Shown: piece by piece, positions 8,998-17,368 of the stretch | Layout of the letters: every line of letters begins with the position of its first letter | Numbering within the stretch: position 1 is the stretch's first letter | Source: Rhodospirillales bacterium | GTDB lineage: Bacteria; Pseudomonadota; Alphaproteobacteria; Acetobacterales; Acetobacteraceae | Length of the DNA: 52,647 nucleotides | Direction: 5' to 3' | Assembly (NCBI GenBank): GCA_025359905.1 | Contig: JANYDF010000093.1 | Coordinates: 1 to 52,647 of the forward strand | Notes under the pieces: generated by a model | Databases searched by the model: none | What the model was told of the DNA's origin: nothing | Seen by the model: only the letters and a program-made list of their open reading frames with translations | Position numbers and translations under genes: made by a program

Positions 8998-9678
8998 TTA
9001 GAACGCAATCGGCTGGCCGCGATGGTCGAAAAATCCGCCGCTCTGCTCCGGCGTCAGCGCCGCAATCACATCGAGCAGACGTGCCGCAGACTGCGCCGGC
9101 GTCTGCACATCAAGACCGGTCTTGGCGAACGGGCCGGACAAGCCAGTGTCGACTGTGCCCGGATGCAACGACACCACAATTGCCTGTTTGCGCGTGCGCC
9201 CCGCTTCGAGTGCGGCGGTGCGCATCAATTGATTCAGCGCGGCTTTGGCCGCCCGGTAGGCGTACCAGCCGCCCAGGTTGTTGTCGGAAATGCTGCCGAC
9301 GCGGGCGGACAGCGTGGCGAACACTGCCCGCCCATCGCGCGCCAGCAGCGGCAGGAAGTGTTTCATCAACAAGGCCGGGCCGGTGGCGTTGATGGCGAAG
9401 CTGTACGTCAGATGCGCCGGATCAAGCTGACGCAGCATCTTTTCCGGTTGGAACGTGGCGTTGTGCAGAAACCCGGTGGCGTCGATTACCAGACGCAGGG
9501 CGTGCCCGCACTGCGCTGCCGCCGCTGCGATGCTGGCTTCGTCGAGCAGATCGAGCGGCGGGGCGGTGGCGCGTCCAAGCCGGATGACTGGGCGCCCGGC
9601 CTGCTCCAGCGCCGAGGCCAGCGCGGCCCCGATGCCGCCCGACGCACCGATAATCACAGCGGAATGGTTGGGTGTCAT
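8998..9678 (-). CDS. Short-chain dehydrogenase/reductase
   Basis: This 226-residue SDR has the cofactor-binding GASGGIGAALASAL at about 11-24, a serine in the LSARVGS region and the catalytic YAYRAAKAALNQ (Tyr-x3-Lys). It resembles the CsgA/C-factor-like group of short SDRs that act on unknown carbonyl substrates. It lies upstream of the MBL/DenD pair on the same strand with a gap of about 40 bases, so it may belong to that transcript. It is divergent from the MFS gene that begins at about 9813. Cytosolic; no signal sequence. Confidence 0.85.
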   Translation of the reverse strand: MTPNHSAVIIGASGGIGAALASALEQAGRPVIRLGRATAPPLDLLDEASIAAAAAQCGHALRLVIDATGFLHNATFQPEKMLRQLDPAHLTYSFAINATGPALLMKHFLPLLARDGRAVFATLSARVGSISDNNLGGWYAYRAAKAALNQLMRTAALEAGRTRKQAIVVSLHPGTVDTGLSGPFAKTGLDVQTPAQSAARLLDVIAALTPEQSGGFFDHRGQPIAF

Positions 9679-9812
9679 GGACGCATTATTGCGCAGCCAA
9701 GGCGCGGCGCAACGGCACGAGCCCCGCGTTGCCGGAAGGGCGTTGCCCGTGACGCAAGGGTGTTTCGCCGCATGCCGGGCGTGCCATGCTGGGCATGGCC
9801 GGGGGTAATTGG

Positions 9813-11222
9813 ATGAGTGCGCGATGGTCCGAATTGGTGCGCGGCGGCAATGCCGGGCGCACGGTGGTGGTAGGCGGCGGCATGATTATGCACGCGCTCA
9901 ACACGTTCATCGTCGCCACGATCTTGCCCTCCGTGGTGCACGACATCGGCGGGTTGCGCTATTTCGCCTGGAGCACCGTACTCTACATTGTCGCCTCGCT
10001 GCTTGGCGGTGCCGGCTGTTCGCGGATTTTGCAGCGCTTCGGCGCACGCAACGCCTACCGGGTGGCGCTGGCGGCGTTCGCGCTCGGCTCGATCGCCTGC
10101 GCATTGGCCCCGGTGATGCCGGTGCTGCTGGTTGGCCGCTTCGTGCAGGGCTTGGGGGCGGGCACGCTTTCGGCGCTGTCGTTCACCATGGTGCGTACGC
10201 TGTTCCCGGCCCGGCTGTGGCCGCGCGCGCTCAGTGTGGTGTCGATTGCTTGGGGTTTCGCAACACTGATCGGGCCTGCTGTCGGCGGCGTCTACGCGCA
10301 GTTCGGCGCGTGGCGGCTGGCGTTTTGGAGTGTTGCAGCAGGTGCGCCGCTGCTGCTGATCCTGGTGGAAGTGGCGCTGCCGCGCGACTTGGTGCGCCCG
10401 CCGCCGCCGCGCAGTGGGATAGCCTTCGCTAGCCTGTTCATTCTGGCCGGTAGCGTGCTGGCGATTTCGGCCGGCAGTATGCAGCCGGACGCCATCACCA
10501 ACATGATCGGCCTCGCGGTGGCGGCCGCCGGATTCCTGGTATTCGCTTTCCGCGAGGCAGGCGGCGGTGCCCGGGTGCTGCCGCAAGGCGCAACGCGGCC
10601 CGGCCAGCCGCTGTCGTTCACCTATCTTGCGATGATCCTGCTGATGGCGGGCGTCACGCCGGAAATCTTCGTTCCGTATTTTCTGCAAACCCTGCACGGC
10701 CTGTCGCCGCTTGATGCCGGCTACATGTCGGCGGCCATGGCGGGCGGATGGACGCTGGCTTCGCTGGCGACATCCGGCGCCACCGGCCGCTGGGCCCGCG
10801 CCGCGCTGACCATAGGGCCGCTGACCCAGGCTGCCGGGCTGCTGGTATTGACGCTGCTGATGCCGCTGGCCGGACCGCCGGGCTGGGACTTGCTGCCGAT
10901 TGGCCTGGCGCTGCTGGCGATGGGGATGGGCATCGGCCTGACCTGGCCGCATCTGGGCGCCCGCGTGTTTGGCTTTGCGCAGGAAGCCGACCGCGAGTTG
11001 GCCGGCGCCTCGATTACCATCGTCGTCATGCTGGGCAACGCGTTCGGCTCGGCGCTGGGTGGCATGACCACCAATCTTGGCGGCATGATCGCGCCGGGCG
11101 GGCAACCGGGCGCGGCCGGGGCGGCGGTTTGGCTGTTCGCGCTGTTCATGGCAGCACCGTTGTTTGCTGCCTTTGCTGTCCAACGCTTGCCGTCCCTCGT
11201 TCGTCCGCAGGTGCCCGCATGA
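9813..11222 (+). CDS. MFS transporter (drug:H+ antiporter-like)
   Basis: This roughly 469-residue inner-membrane protein has the helix pattern of a 12-14 TM major facilitator. Landmarks include GRFVQGLGAGTLSALSFTMV and a WGFATLIGPAVGGVYAQFG stretch matching the motif-C-like region of DHA antiporters. I prefer the ATG at 9813, preceded by GGGGG at 9801-9805; an in-frame ATG at 9786 would add nine residues. Its stop overlaps the start of the diaminopropionate ammonia-lyase gene (ATGA), which in turn overlaps a GST gene, so the three form one tight operon. It may import or export the amino acid used by its partner. Confidence 0.86.
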   Translation: MSARWSELVRGGNAGRTVVVGGGMIMHALNTFIVATILPSVVHDIGGLRYFAWSTVLYIVASLLGGAGCSRILQRFGARNAYRVALAAFALGSIACALAPVMPVLLVGRFVQGLGAGTLSALSFTMVRTLFPARLWPRALSVVSIAWGFATLIGPAVGGVYAQFGAWRLAFWSVAAGAPLLLILVEVALPRDLVRPPPPRSGIAFASLFILAGSVLAISAGSMQPDAITNMIGLAVAAAGFLVFAFREAGGGARVLPQGATRPGQPLSFTYLAMILLMAGVTPEIFVPYFLQTLHGLSPLDAGYMSAAMAGGWTLASLATSGATGRWARAALTIGPLTQAAGLLVLTLLMPLAGPPGWDLLPIGLALLAMGMGIGLTWPHLGARVFGFAQEADRELAGASITIVVMLGNAFGSALGGMTTNLGGMIAPGGQPGAAGAAVWLFALFMAAPLFAAFAVQRLPSLVRPQVPA

Positions 11223-12391
11223 CCGTATTGCCGCCGCTGCCGTTTCGGGTGTTCGCCAATCCGCGCGCCGGGACGCCCGGCACTGTTGTTCTCACCGAGG
11301 CCGGGTTCCGCCGCGCCCGCGCCGAAATCACCTCATGGCCGGGCTACGCGCCGACGCCGTTGCTCGATCTGCCCTGGGTGGCGGAGGCAGCAGGCGTAGC
11401 AAGCGTGCAGATCAAGGACGAAGGCGGGCGGTTTGGCCTGGGCAGCTTCAAGGCGCTCGGCGGGGCTTATGCAGTGGAGCAGGTGCTGATTGGCTATCTC
11501 GCGCGGCGCGGTCTGGAGTTGACGGCTAACGCCGCCGATCTGACGGGTGGGCGCTACGCCGAGGCCACGCGGCAGGTCACTGTTACCTGTGCGACGGACG
11601 GCAACCACGGCCGCTCGGTGGCCTGGGGTGCCCAGCGTTTCGGCTGCCGTTGCGTGATCTATGTGCATGAAACGGTCAGCCAGGGCCGGGTGGACGCCAT
11701 CGCCCGCTATGGGGCGGAGGTGCGCCGGGTGCCCGGCACCTACGACGACGCGGTGCGTGCCGCCGCCGCCGAGGCCGAGGCGAAGGGATGGTTCGTCGTC
11801 TCCGACACCTCGTGGCCCGGCTACACCAGCATTCCGGTCGATGTGATGCAGGGCTACCGGCTGATGGCCGATGAGGCGGTGGAGCAATGGAGCGGCGGCG
11901 CACCGACCCACGCCTTCGTGCAAGGCGGCGTCGGCGGTGTCGCGGCGGCGGTTTCGGTGCAATTGCGTGCCCGCTACAGCCCGGCCCCGGCGCTGGTGGT
12001 GGTGGAACCCGACCGCGCCGCCTGCCTGCTGGCCAGTGCGGAAACCGGCGTGCCGACCGCCATTGCCGGTGATCTGAATACGCTGATGGCGGGGCTGGCC
12101 TGTGGCGAGCCGAGCCTGCTGGCGTGGCAGGAATTGGAACGGGCCACGGCGGCGTTCATGGCGGTGCCGGACGATGCGGCGGTGGCGTGCATGAAACTGA
12201 TGTTCGCGCATGGCGCGATCATCGGCGAGTCGGGGGTCGCCGGTCTGGCCGGCCTGCTGCTGGCCGCCGCCGATCCGGCGGCGCGCGAGGCGCTCGGCCT
12301 GACCACCGACAGCCGGGTGCTGCTGTTCGGCACCGAGGGCGCCACTGACCAGGCGTTGTTCAATCGCCTCGTGCATGGACGCGGCGCATGA
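11219..12391 (+). CDS. dpaL: Diaminopropionate ammonia-lyase
   Basis: This 390-residue PLP enzyme of fold type II turns 2,3-diaminopropionate into pyruvate and two ammonia. The PLP lysine is in GSFKALGGAYAVEQ, and the CATDGNHGRSVAWGAQ loop is the phosphate-/substrate-binding region shared with threonine dehydratases. The N-terminal PTPLLDLPWVAEAAGV and the C-terminal GTEGATDQALFNRLV fit the DpaL/YgeX family in length and content. The start ATG at 11219 overlaps the MFS stop by four bases, and its own stop overlaps the GST start in the same way. A related threonine or serine ammonia-lyase activity cannot be excluded. Confidence 0.9.
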   Translation: MTVLPPLPFRVFANPRAGTPGTVVLTEAGFRRARAEITSWPGYAPTPLLDLPWVAEAAGVASVQIKDEGGRFGLGSFKALGGAYAVEQVLIGYLARRGLELTANAADLTGGRYAEATRQVTVTCATDGNHGRSVAWGAQRFGCRCVIYVHETVSQGRVDAIARYGAEVRRVPGTYDDAVRAAAAEAEAKGWFVVSDTSWPGYTSIPVDVMQGYRLMADEAVEQWSGGAPTHAFVQGGVGGVAAAVSVQLRARYSPAPALVVVEPDRAACLLASAETGVPTAIAGDLNTLMAGLACGEPSLLAWQELERATAAFMAVPDDAAVACMKLMFAHGAIIGESGVAGLAGLLLAAADPAAREALGLTTDSRVLLFGTEGATDQALFNRLVHGRGA

Positions 12392-12996
12392 TCGCGGTTT
12401 ACGGCATGGCGGTGTCCGGCAATTGCTGGAAAGCTGCCCAGATCCTGCGGCTGACCGGCCGGCCGTTCCGCTGGATCGAAACCGACGGCAATACCGGCGG
12501 CACCCGCACGCCGGAATTTCTCGCCATCAATCCGAATGGCAAGGTGCCGGTTGTGGTGCTGGACGACGGCACGGTGATCACCGAATCCAACGCCATTCTG
12601 TTGCATTTCGCCGAAGCCACCGCATGGCTGCCGCCGCCCGGACTGGCGCGCACCGGCGTGATGGAGTGGCTGTTCTTCGAGCAATACAGCCATGAGCCGT
12701 ATATCGCAGTGGCGCGCAACCTGACCTCCTACGCCAAGACAGCGGCGCAGTTTCCCGAACGGATGGCGCAGTGCATGGAACGCGGCGCGCAGGCGCTGGC
12801 AGTGATGGAACGGCGCCTGGGCGCGCATGATTGGCTGACCGGCAACGGCCCAACGGTCGCCGATCTGGCGCTGTTTGCCTACACCCATGTGGCCAATGAG
12901 GGCGGGTTCGACCTGTCCGTCTATCCCGGCGTGGCCGCCTGGGTGGCGCGGCTGACGGCGGTGCCGGGAATGGTGGGGCTGGCGCGCGCGGGGTGA
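12388..12996 (+). CDS. Glutathione S-transferase family protein
   Basis: This 202-residue protein has an N-terminal thioredoxin-like GST domain (MAVSGNCWKAAQILRLTG, then NPNGKVPVVVLDDG with the cis-proline) and the helical C-terminal domain with the conserved TVADLALFAYTHVA. The cysteine/serine near residues 6-8 could be the glutathione-activating residue. The gene begins on the last bases of dpaL (ATGA). In this operon it may detoxify a reactive intermediate or simply be a co-transcribed passenger; the sequence does not decide. Confidence 0.88.
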   Translation: MIAVYGMAVSGNCWKAAQILRLTGRPFRWIETDGNTGGTRTPEFLAINPNGKVPVVVLDDGTVITESNAILLHFAEATAWLPPPGLARTGVMEWLFFEQYSHEPYIAVARNLTSYAKTAAQFPERMAQCMERGAQALAVMERRLGAHDWLTGNGPTVADLALFAYTHVANEGGFDLSVYPGVAAWVARLTAVPGMVGLARAG

Positions 12997-13023
12997 GCGG
13001 CGGGTCCAGCCGACCGTCCCGCC

Positions 13024-13227
13024 GTGCCGCTGGCCGAGCAGAACGGCGTTGGGTCTCACGCGCTGGAGACCAGCGGTGCGCGAAGCTGGCGCTGGACCGC
13101 TGGCGATGCGCTGCTCATTCTGCCGCAATGGGCGGCATCGGACGGGATTCTGCTGCTCGATATCGACGTGCCGGCTGCCCAGCCGCATTGGCTCAGCCCG
13201 CCGTCAGCGGTTACCCAGGCTGCTTGA
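13024..13227 (+). CDS. Possible small protein or gene remnant of 67 residues
   Basis: Downstream of the GST gene, in the same frame after its stop, is a 67-codon frame with a GTG start at 13024 and no obvious ribosome-binding site. The translation contains SWRWTAGDALLILPQ and GILLLDIDVPAAQPHWL, which reads like a beta-rich C-terminal end rather than random antisense. The last 17 bases overlap the end of the convergent glycosylase gene. It could be a remnant of a longer protein or a chance frame. I do not recognise a family. Confidence 0.3.
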   Translation: MPLAEQNGVGSHALETSGARSWRWTAGDALLILPQWAASDGILLLDIDVPAAQPHWLSPPSAVTQAA

Positions 13228-13843
13228 CGGTTTTGCCCTCGTCGGCCGCGCGCCACAGGTACCACGACGCCACCGAGCGCCACGGCGCCCAGATCTCGCC
13301 GAGTTTGCCCAGTTCCTTCGGCTTCGGCTGCGCGTCGAGTTCGTGCAGGCGGCGGTAGCCCTCGCGCACGCCGAAATCGTCGATTGGCAGGATGTCCATG
13401 CGGCCGAGGGTGAACATCAACAGCATTTCCACCGTCCAGCGGCCAACGCCGCGAATGACGACAAGGCGTTCGATCAGCGCCTCGTCGGTCATCCGCGCGG
13501 CGGCGCGGCGGGTTGGCACCACGCCATTGGCGGCGTGGGCGGCGATGTCGCGGATGGCGGCGGCTTTGCCCGCGGAAAAGCCGCAGGCGCGCATCGCCGC
13601 GTCATCGGTGGCTAGCACCTGGTCTGGCTTGGGGAACGGCGACTCGGGGTAGAGTGCGACGAACCGCGCAGTGATGGCGCGCGCGGCGTTGCCATGCAGT
13701 TGCTGGTGGGCGATGGCGCGCACCAAGGCTTCGTACGGCTCGCGCTTTTCGACCTCCATCGTGCAGGGGCCGATGCGGGTAATCAGCGCGCGAAAACGCG
13801 GGCAGACCGATTTCAGGTGGGTGGTGGCGGCGCGCATCGGCAC
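13211..13843 (-). CDS. DNA-3-methyladenine glycosylase II (AlkA-type HhH-GPD)
   Basis: This 210-residue base-excision-repair glycosylase belongs to the HhH-GPD superfamily. The helix-hairpin-helix is in LVVIRGVGRWTVEMLLMF, and the catalytic aspartate lies in DILPIDDFGVREGYRRL. The N-terminal part (PYEALVRAIAHQQLHGNAARAI) is the usual glutamine-bearing helix region. The length fits the short bacterial AlkA-like group without the E. coli N-terminal domain. It has no adaptive-response partner (ada) nearby. It excises alkylated purines from DNA in the cytoplasm. It ends against the small frame downstream of the GST gene and follows the lactate-permease gene on the same strand. Confidence 0.9.
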   Translation of the reverse strand: MPMRAATTHLKSVCPRFRALITRIGPCTMEVEKREPYEALVRAIAHQQLHGNAARAITARFVALYPESPFPKPDQVLATDDAAMRACGFSAGKAAAIRDIAAHAANGVVPTRRAAARMTDEALIERLVVIRGVGRWTVEMLLMFTLGRMDILPIDDFGVREGYRRLHELDAQPKPKELGKLGEIWAPWRSVASWYLWRAADEGKTVKQPG

Positions 13844-13849
13844 AGCTTG

Positions 13850-15244
13850 TCACCCCAATGCGACCGCCGCCATCCCTATTGCGATGCCGATCAGCGCCAC
13901 CGGCCACAACCTGCGCCAGATCGCCGCCAGCGCCACGCCACCGGCCAGTTGCGCCACCACGGCGGTGAGTTGCGGGGCCATTAGCAGCGTCAGCGTGCCG
14001 TTTTGCACGGCGGGCAGGATGGTGGCGGGCAGCCCGGCGGCGCGGCCCAAGGCGGCTTGCAGCGGCATCATCGCGCTGTTGCCGCCGGTGTTGGTGCCGG
14101 TCACAAAGCCTCCGCCCGCCGCCAGCAATGGGGCGGCATAGGGCGCCAGCCCGCCGAACGCGCCCGCCAGTGCTGCGGCCAAGGCTTGCGGAATGCCGGC
14201 GTTGGCCAATGTGCGAGCCAGCAGCACGAACAGCAGCAGCGTCAACCCGGTGCGCGGCATGCGGCGCAATGCCCGATAGGCCAGCAGCAACCCGTCGCGC
14301 CGCGCCGCCAGCAACGCTACCGCAACCAGCCACAGCGCCACCATGGCGTGGTTCAACGGCAGCGCCGGCATGTCGGGCAGTGGCCGCAGCGCGGGCGGAT
14401 TGGGCCATGCCCGGCTGCCGAGCAGGACGGCGGCGAGCAAAATATAGGGGAACGCCCCCACCGCTGCGTGCCGCCATGCGGCGGCGTTGCGTGGCGGGTT
14501 GGCGCGCAGGGATCGTGCAGCCAGCAGCGGCCCGGTGGCGAGCAGGCCGCAAACCTCCCACGGCACCAGGAAATGCCAGCCGATCAACAGCCCTGCCAGG
14601 GCGGCCAGCCATGCCGCCTGTGCCAGGCGGCGCAGCGGCGTGATGGTCACGCCCGCCGCCGCGCACCACCACCAAAACAATCCGAGCAGGAACGGCAACG
14701 CCGCCGAAAGTTGCACCGCGTTGCGCAGCGCCATGCTCTGCGCCGAAATCCCGGCCAGCACCGCGCCCACGGCGGTGCCCGGCCCCAGCCCGCCCCACGG
14801 CACCATGATTTGCGCGATCATCGCCATCGCCGCACCGGGTGCCCCGGCGATGCCTGCCCGCCGTAACGCACCGACGGCGAACACCGAGCCGACGCCGAAC
14901 CCGGTCACCGCCTCGGTGAACGGTCCGAGCAAAAACGCAGTGTCGAACGCGGTGTCGGACTGATCGCGCGGTCTGGTGATGGCGGATTGCTCGGCATGGC
15001 CGATGGCGGCGTGGAACAGCAACCCGCCCGCCATGACGCCCACCGGGATCAGCGCCAGCCACGCGCCTTGCAATGCGCTGATGATCGCAAAGCTGCCGAG
15101 ATTGCCGCCCGGAGCCAGCGCCAGATAGGCGGCGGGCAGGGTGGCGAGGATGGCGGCAGCGCAGGCCAATTGTGGCCCCGCCCGCCCGGAGGCAAGCAGC
15201 GCCACCAAGATCAGCAGCGGCAGGCCCTGGAGCAATAATGTCAT
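13850..15244 (-). CDS. L-lactate permease (LctP) family transporter
   Basis: This roughly 464-residue polytopic protein matches the LctP family: an N-terminal LLLQGLPLLILVALLASGRAGP, the conserved segment AFLLGPFTEAVTGFGVGSVFAVGAL, later MVPWGGLGPGTAVGAVLAG, and a C-terminal GGFVTGTNTGGNSAMMPLQ. These proteins import lactate or glycolate with protons. It is shorter than the usual 530-560 residues, mainly because of reduced connecting loops. I placed the start at the ATG at 15244 where the hydrophobic protein begins; the open frame extends about 150 codons further without protein-like sequence. No strong ribosome-binding site is visible. Confidence 0.85.
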   Translation of the reverse strand: MTLLLQGLPLLILVALLASGRAGPQLACAAAILATLPAAYLALAPGGNLGSFAIISALQGAWLALIPVGVMAGGLLFHAAIGHAEQSAITRPRDQSDTAFDTAFLLGPFTEAVTGFGVGSVFAVGALRRAGIAGAPGAAMAMIAQIMVPWGGLGPGTAVGAVLAGISAQSMALRNAVQLSAALPFLLGLFWWWCAAAGVTITPLRRLAQAAWLAALAGLLIGWHFLVPWEVCGLLATGPLLAARSLRANPPRNAAAWRHAAVGAFPYILLAAVLLGSRAWPNPPALRPLPDMPALPLNHAMVALWLVAVALLAARRDGLLLAYRALRRMPRTGLTLLLFVLLARTLANAGIPQALAAALAGAFGGLAPYAAPLLAAGGGFVTGTNTGGNSAMMPLQAALGRAAGLPATILPAVQNGTLTLLMAPQLTAVVAQLAGGVALAAIWRRLWPVALIGIAIGMAAVALG

Positions 15245-15306
15245 GCCGCGACCATGCCGAACCGGTGCGGCGCAGGCGATGCGCGTTGGCGGCAATGCTG
15301 GTTTGC

Positions 15307-15337
15307 TTGCCAGAGGCAGGGTGTGCGGCGTTACAAT
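15307..15337 (+). promoter_or_regulatory. Possible sigma-70-like promoter for the small membrane protein
   Basis: A good -10 box, TACAAT (15332-15337), lies 24 bases before the ATG at 15361. The best -35 candidate is TTGCCA (15307-15312) with a long 19-base spacer, so only the -10 is persuasive. The gene has a good ribosome-binding site (GGGAAAGG) downstream. Confidence 0.35.
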
Positions 15338-15360
15338 GTGACACGTGAGGGAAAGGTGCG

Positions 15361-15573
15361 ATGACACGGATCGTCCGGCTGCTGTTCCCGCCCGAGGATC
15401 AGCAAGATGCCGCTGATCGGCAGACGGCGAGCCTCGCCGGGCTGGCAGTGGTGCTGTTGCTGGTTGTCGTGGGATTATTCCTGGTTCGCACGTTGCATCA
15501 AAAGACCGCGATTGAGGATTGCCTGCTATCTGGCCGGCGCAATTGCGATGCGATTGTATTTGCCCAGCCATAA
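15361..15573 (+). CDS. Conserved small single-pass membrane protein
   Basis: This 70-residue protein has a cytoplasmic N-terminus (MTRIVRLLFPPEDQQDAADRQ), one hydrophobic helix (LAGLAVVLLLVVVGLFLVRTL, about 26-46) and a short tail with IEDCLLSGRRNCDAIV. The two cysteines flanking GRRN could form a disulfide if the tail is periplasmic. GGGAAAGG supports the start. I recall similar short proteins with a DCL-GRRNCD tail in Acetobacteraceae, but no function is known to me. It stands alone between the divergent transporter gene and the creatininase-like gene. Confidence 0.75.
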   Translation: MTRIVRLLFPPEDQQDAADRQTASLAGLAVVLLLVVVGLFLVRTLHQKTAIEDCLLSGRRNCDAIVFAQP

Positions 15574-15649
15574 CTGAGCTTTCCTGTGGTTGACGTGCGG
15601 GTGATGTGTGGGATGGTGCAGCCGCTGAAGCACGCCTGCGGGGGAACAC

Positions 15650-16342
15650 ATGCGCATTGCCGACATGGACTGGCAGATGGTGGAGGACTGGACGCGGCAC
15701 GATGACCGCGCCGTGCTACCCATCGGCAGCACCGAACAGCACGCCGGGCTGTCGCTGGCCACCGACTCCATCCTGGCCGAGCGCATGTCGGTCGAGGCCG
15801 CCGAACCGCTGAGCATTCCGGTGTTTCCGGTGCTGCCTTACGGCACCACCGCGTCGTATGCAGCCTTTCCCGGCAGCGTCACGCTGCGGGTGGAAACGCT
15901 GTGTGCGGTGCTGCGCGATGTGCTGGACAGCCTGAAGCGCAGCGGTTTCCGGCGAATTCTCATTGTCAACGGCCACGGCGGCAACATGGCGATGTGGTCG
16001 CTTACCCAGGAATGGATGATGGACAACCCGGATTGCCGGGTGCGCTGCCATGAATGGTGGATGGCCCCGCTGACCCGCGCATTGGCGGCGGCGACCGGGC
16101 CAAACCCGACGCATGCCAATTGGAGCGAGAATTTCCCCTGGACCCGGCTGCCGACGACCCCGGCCGATGGCGACAAGGACATGGTGGACGTGGCCAAGCT
16201 CAACGCGCTGCCGCCGTTCGAAGTGCGCGGCGTGCTGAATGATGGCAGCTATGGCGGCCAACTGCGCCGGGCGGATAGCGAGATGCAGGCGATTTGGGAC
16301 CAAGCTGTTAGCGAAACCCGCGCCCTGCTGGAAGATTGGTAA
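15650..16342 (+). CDS. Creatininase family protein
   Basis: This 230-residue metalloamidase-fold protein has the N-terminal metal-binding LPIGSTEQHAGLSLATDS (Glu-x-His and Asp), the central VNGHGGN motif and a third metal region in THANWSENF. These are the divalent-metal ligands of the creatininase/creatinine amidohydrolase family, whose members hydrolyse cyclic amides. GGGGGAAC lies before the ATG. The next gene starts within a few bases, so the two are probably co-transcribed. Creatinine is unlikely to be the substrate given the sugar-acid-type neighbours; the actual amide is unknown. Confidence 0.85.
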   Translation: MRIADMDWQMVEDWTRHDDRAVLPIGSTEQHAGLSLATDSILAERMSVEAAEPLSIPVFPVLPYGTTASYAAFPGSVTLRVETLCAVLRDVLDSLKRSGFRRILIVNGHGGNMAMWSLTQEWMMDNPDCRVRCHEWWMAPLTRALAAATGPNPTHANWSENFPWTRLPTTPADGDKDMVDVAKLNALPPFEVRGVLNDGSYGGQLRRADSEMQAIWDQAVSETRALLEDW

Positions 16343-16347
16343 CCGCC

Positions 16348-17232
16348 ATGACTCAAATCGCGGCGCCGCTGGCGTTCATTGGCTTGGGTCAGATGGGCCT
16401 GCCGATGACGCGGCGGCTGATTGAGGCCGGCTATACGGTGCGGGGCAGCGACATCTCGCCCGCCGCGCGCGACTCTTTTGCCGCCCAAGGCGGACAGGTA
16501 TTCGCCACCGCCGCCGAGGCTGCCTCCGGCGTCGACATGTTGATCACGATGCTGCCAACCAGCATCATCGTGCGCGACGCGCTCTTCGGCGCCGGCAACG
16601 CGGCGGCGGGGCTGCCACGCGGGGCGCTGGTGATCGACATGAGCTCGTCCGCCCCGCTCGACACCCGCCAGTTGGGTGCCGACTTGGCGGCGCTCGGAAT
16701 TGGGTTGATCGACGCCCCGGTATCCGGCGGCGTGCCGCGCGCCATCACTGGGCAACTGGCCATCATGGCAGGCGGCGAAGCAGCGTTGATCGAGCGGGCG
16801 CGGCCGTACTTGCTGGCGATGGGCAAGTCGGTGTTCCCCACCGGCGCACTCGGCTCGGGCCACGCCATGAAGGCGCTGAATAACTATGTGTCCGCCGCCG
16901 GGCTGGCCGCGGCGTGCGAGGCGGTGATCGTCGGGCAACGCTTCGGACTTGAACCTGGCGTGATTGTTGACGTGCTGAATGCTTCGACCGGGCGCAACAA
17001 TTCGACCGATGTAAAGATGAAACCGTTCGTGCTGTCCGGCACGTTTGCTTCCGGATTTTCCATCGCACTGATGGCCAAAGACATCCGCACCGCCGCCGAT
17101 CTGGCGGCCCAGCTCGGCCAGCCCGCGCACGATTTGGCCGAGACGGCGGATTTGTGGGAGCGCGCAACCCTGGTGCTGGGCAAAACGGCCGACCACACGG
17201 CGATTTACCAGTATTTGGCCGGGCTCGAATAG
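16348..17232 (+). CDS. NAD(P)-dependent beta-hydroxyacid dehydrogenase (LtnD/GarR/HIBADH-like)
   Basis: This 294-residue enzyme begins with a Rossmann fold, AFIGLGQMGLPMTRRLIEAGY. The substrate-binding DAPVSGGVPRAITGQLAIMAGG follows, and the catalytic lysine lies in GHAMKALNNYVSAAGLAAACEA. These are the signatures of the 3-hydroxyisobutyrate / tartronate semialdehyde / L-threonate dehydrogenase family. The ATG at 16348 was chosen; an in-frame TTG at 16336 would overlap the creatininase-like gene. It oxidises or reduces a short 3-hydroxy acid in the cytoplasm. Which family member it is cannot be settled by eye. Confidence 0.86.
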   Translation: MTQIAAPLAFIGLGQMGLPMTRRLIEAGYTVRGSDISPAARDSFAAQGGQVFATAAEAASGVDMLITMLPTSIIVRDALFGAGNAAAGLPRGALVIDMSSSAPLDTRQLGADLAALGIGLIDAPVSGGVPRAITGQLAIMAGGEAALIERARPYLLAMGKSVFPTGALGSGHAMKALNNYVSAAGLAAACEAVIVGQRFGLEPGVIVDVLNASTGRNNSTDVKMKPFVLSGTFASGFSIALMAKDIRTAADLAAQLGQPAHDLAETADLWERATLVLGKTADHTAIYQYLAGLE

Positions 17233-17368
17233 CGCGGCCGCCAGCGCCGCGCTCAATGGCCAGCCGGGAAGATCGGTCAACCGCACAGCATCCCTGGGCC
17301 GCTGACCGCATTGCTCAACACGTCCCGGTATGTGTAACTTCGCTGAAAGCCGCAGAGGAAACCTAACC

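Noticed and set aside
8485-9816. 443-codon + strand frame across the MBL and SDR genes
   Set aside because: It crosses two well-supported - strand genes and their intergenic gap, and it has low-complexity Arg/Gln/Gly content.
9675-11183. 502-codon open frame on the - strand opposite the MFS gene
   Set aside because: High GC leaves few stops in this phase. The translation is Arg/Gln/His-rich with no recognisable domain, while the + strand encodes a clear transporter.
15245-15700. N-terminal extension of the lactate-permease gene to 15700
   Set aside because: The extension is not hydrophobic or conserved, and overlaps the small membrane-protein gene on the + strand; the family starts at the ATG at 15244.
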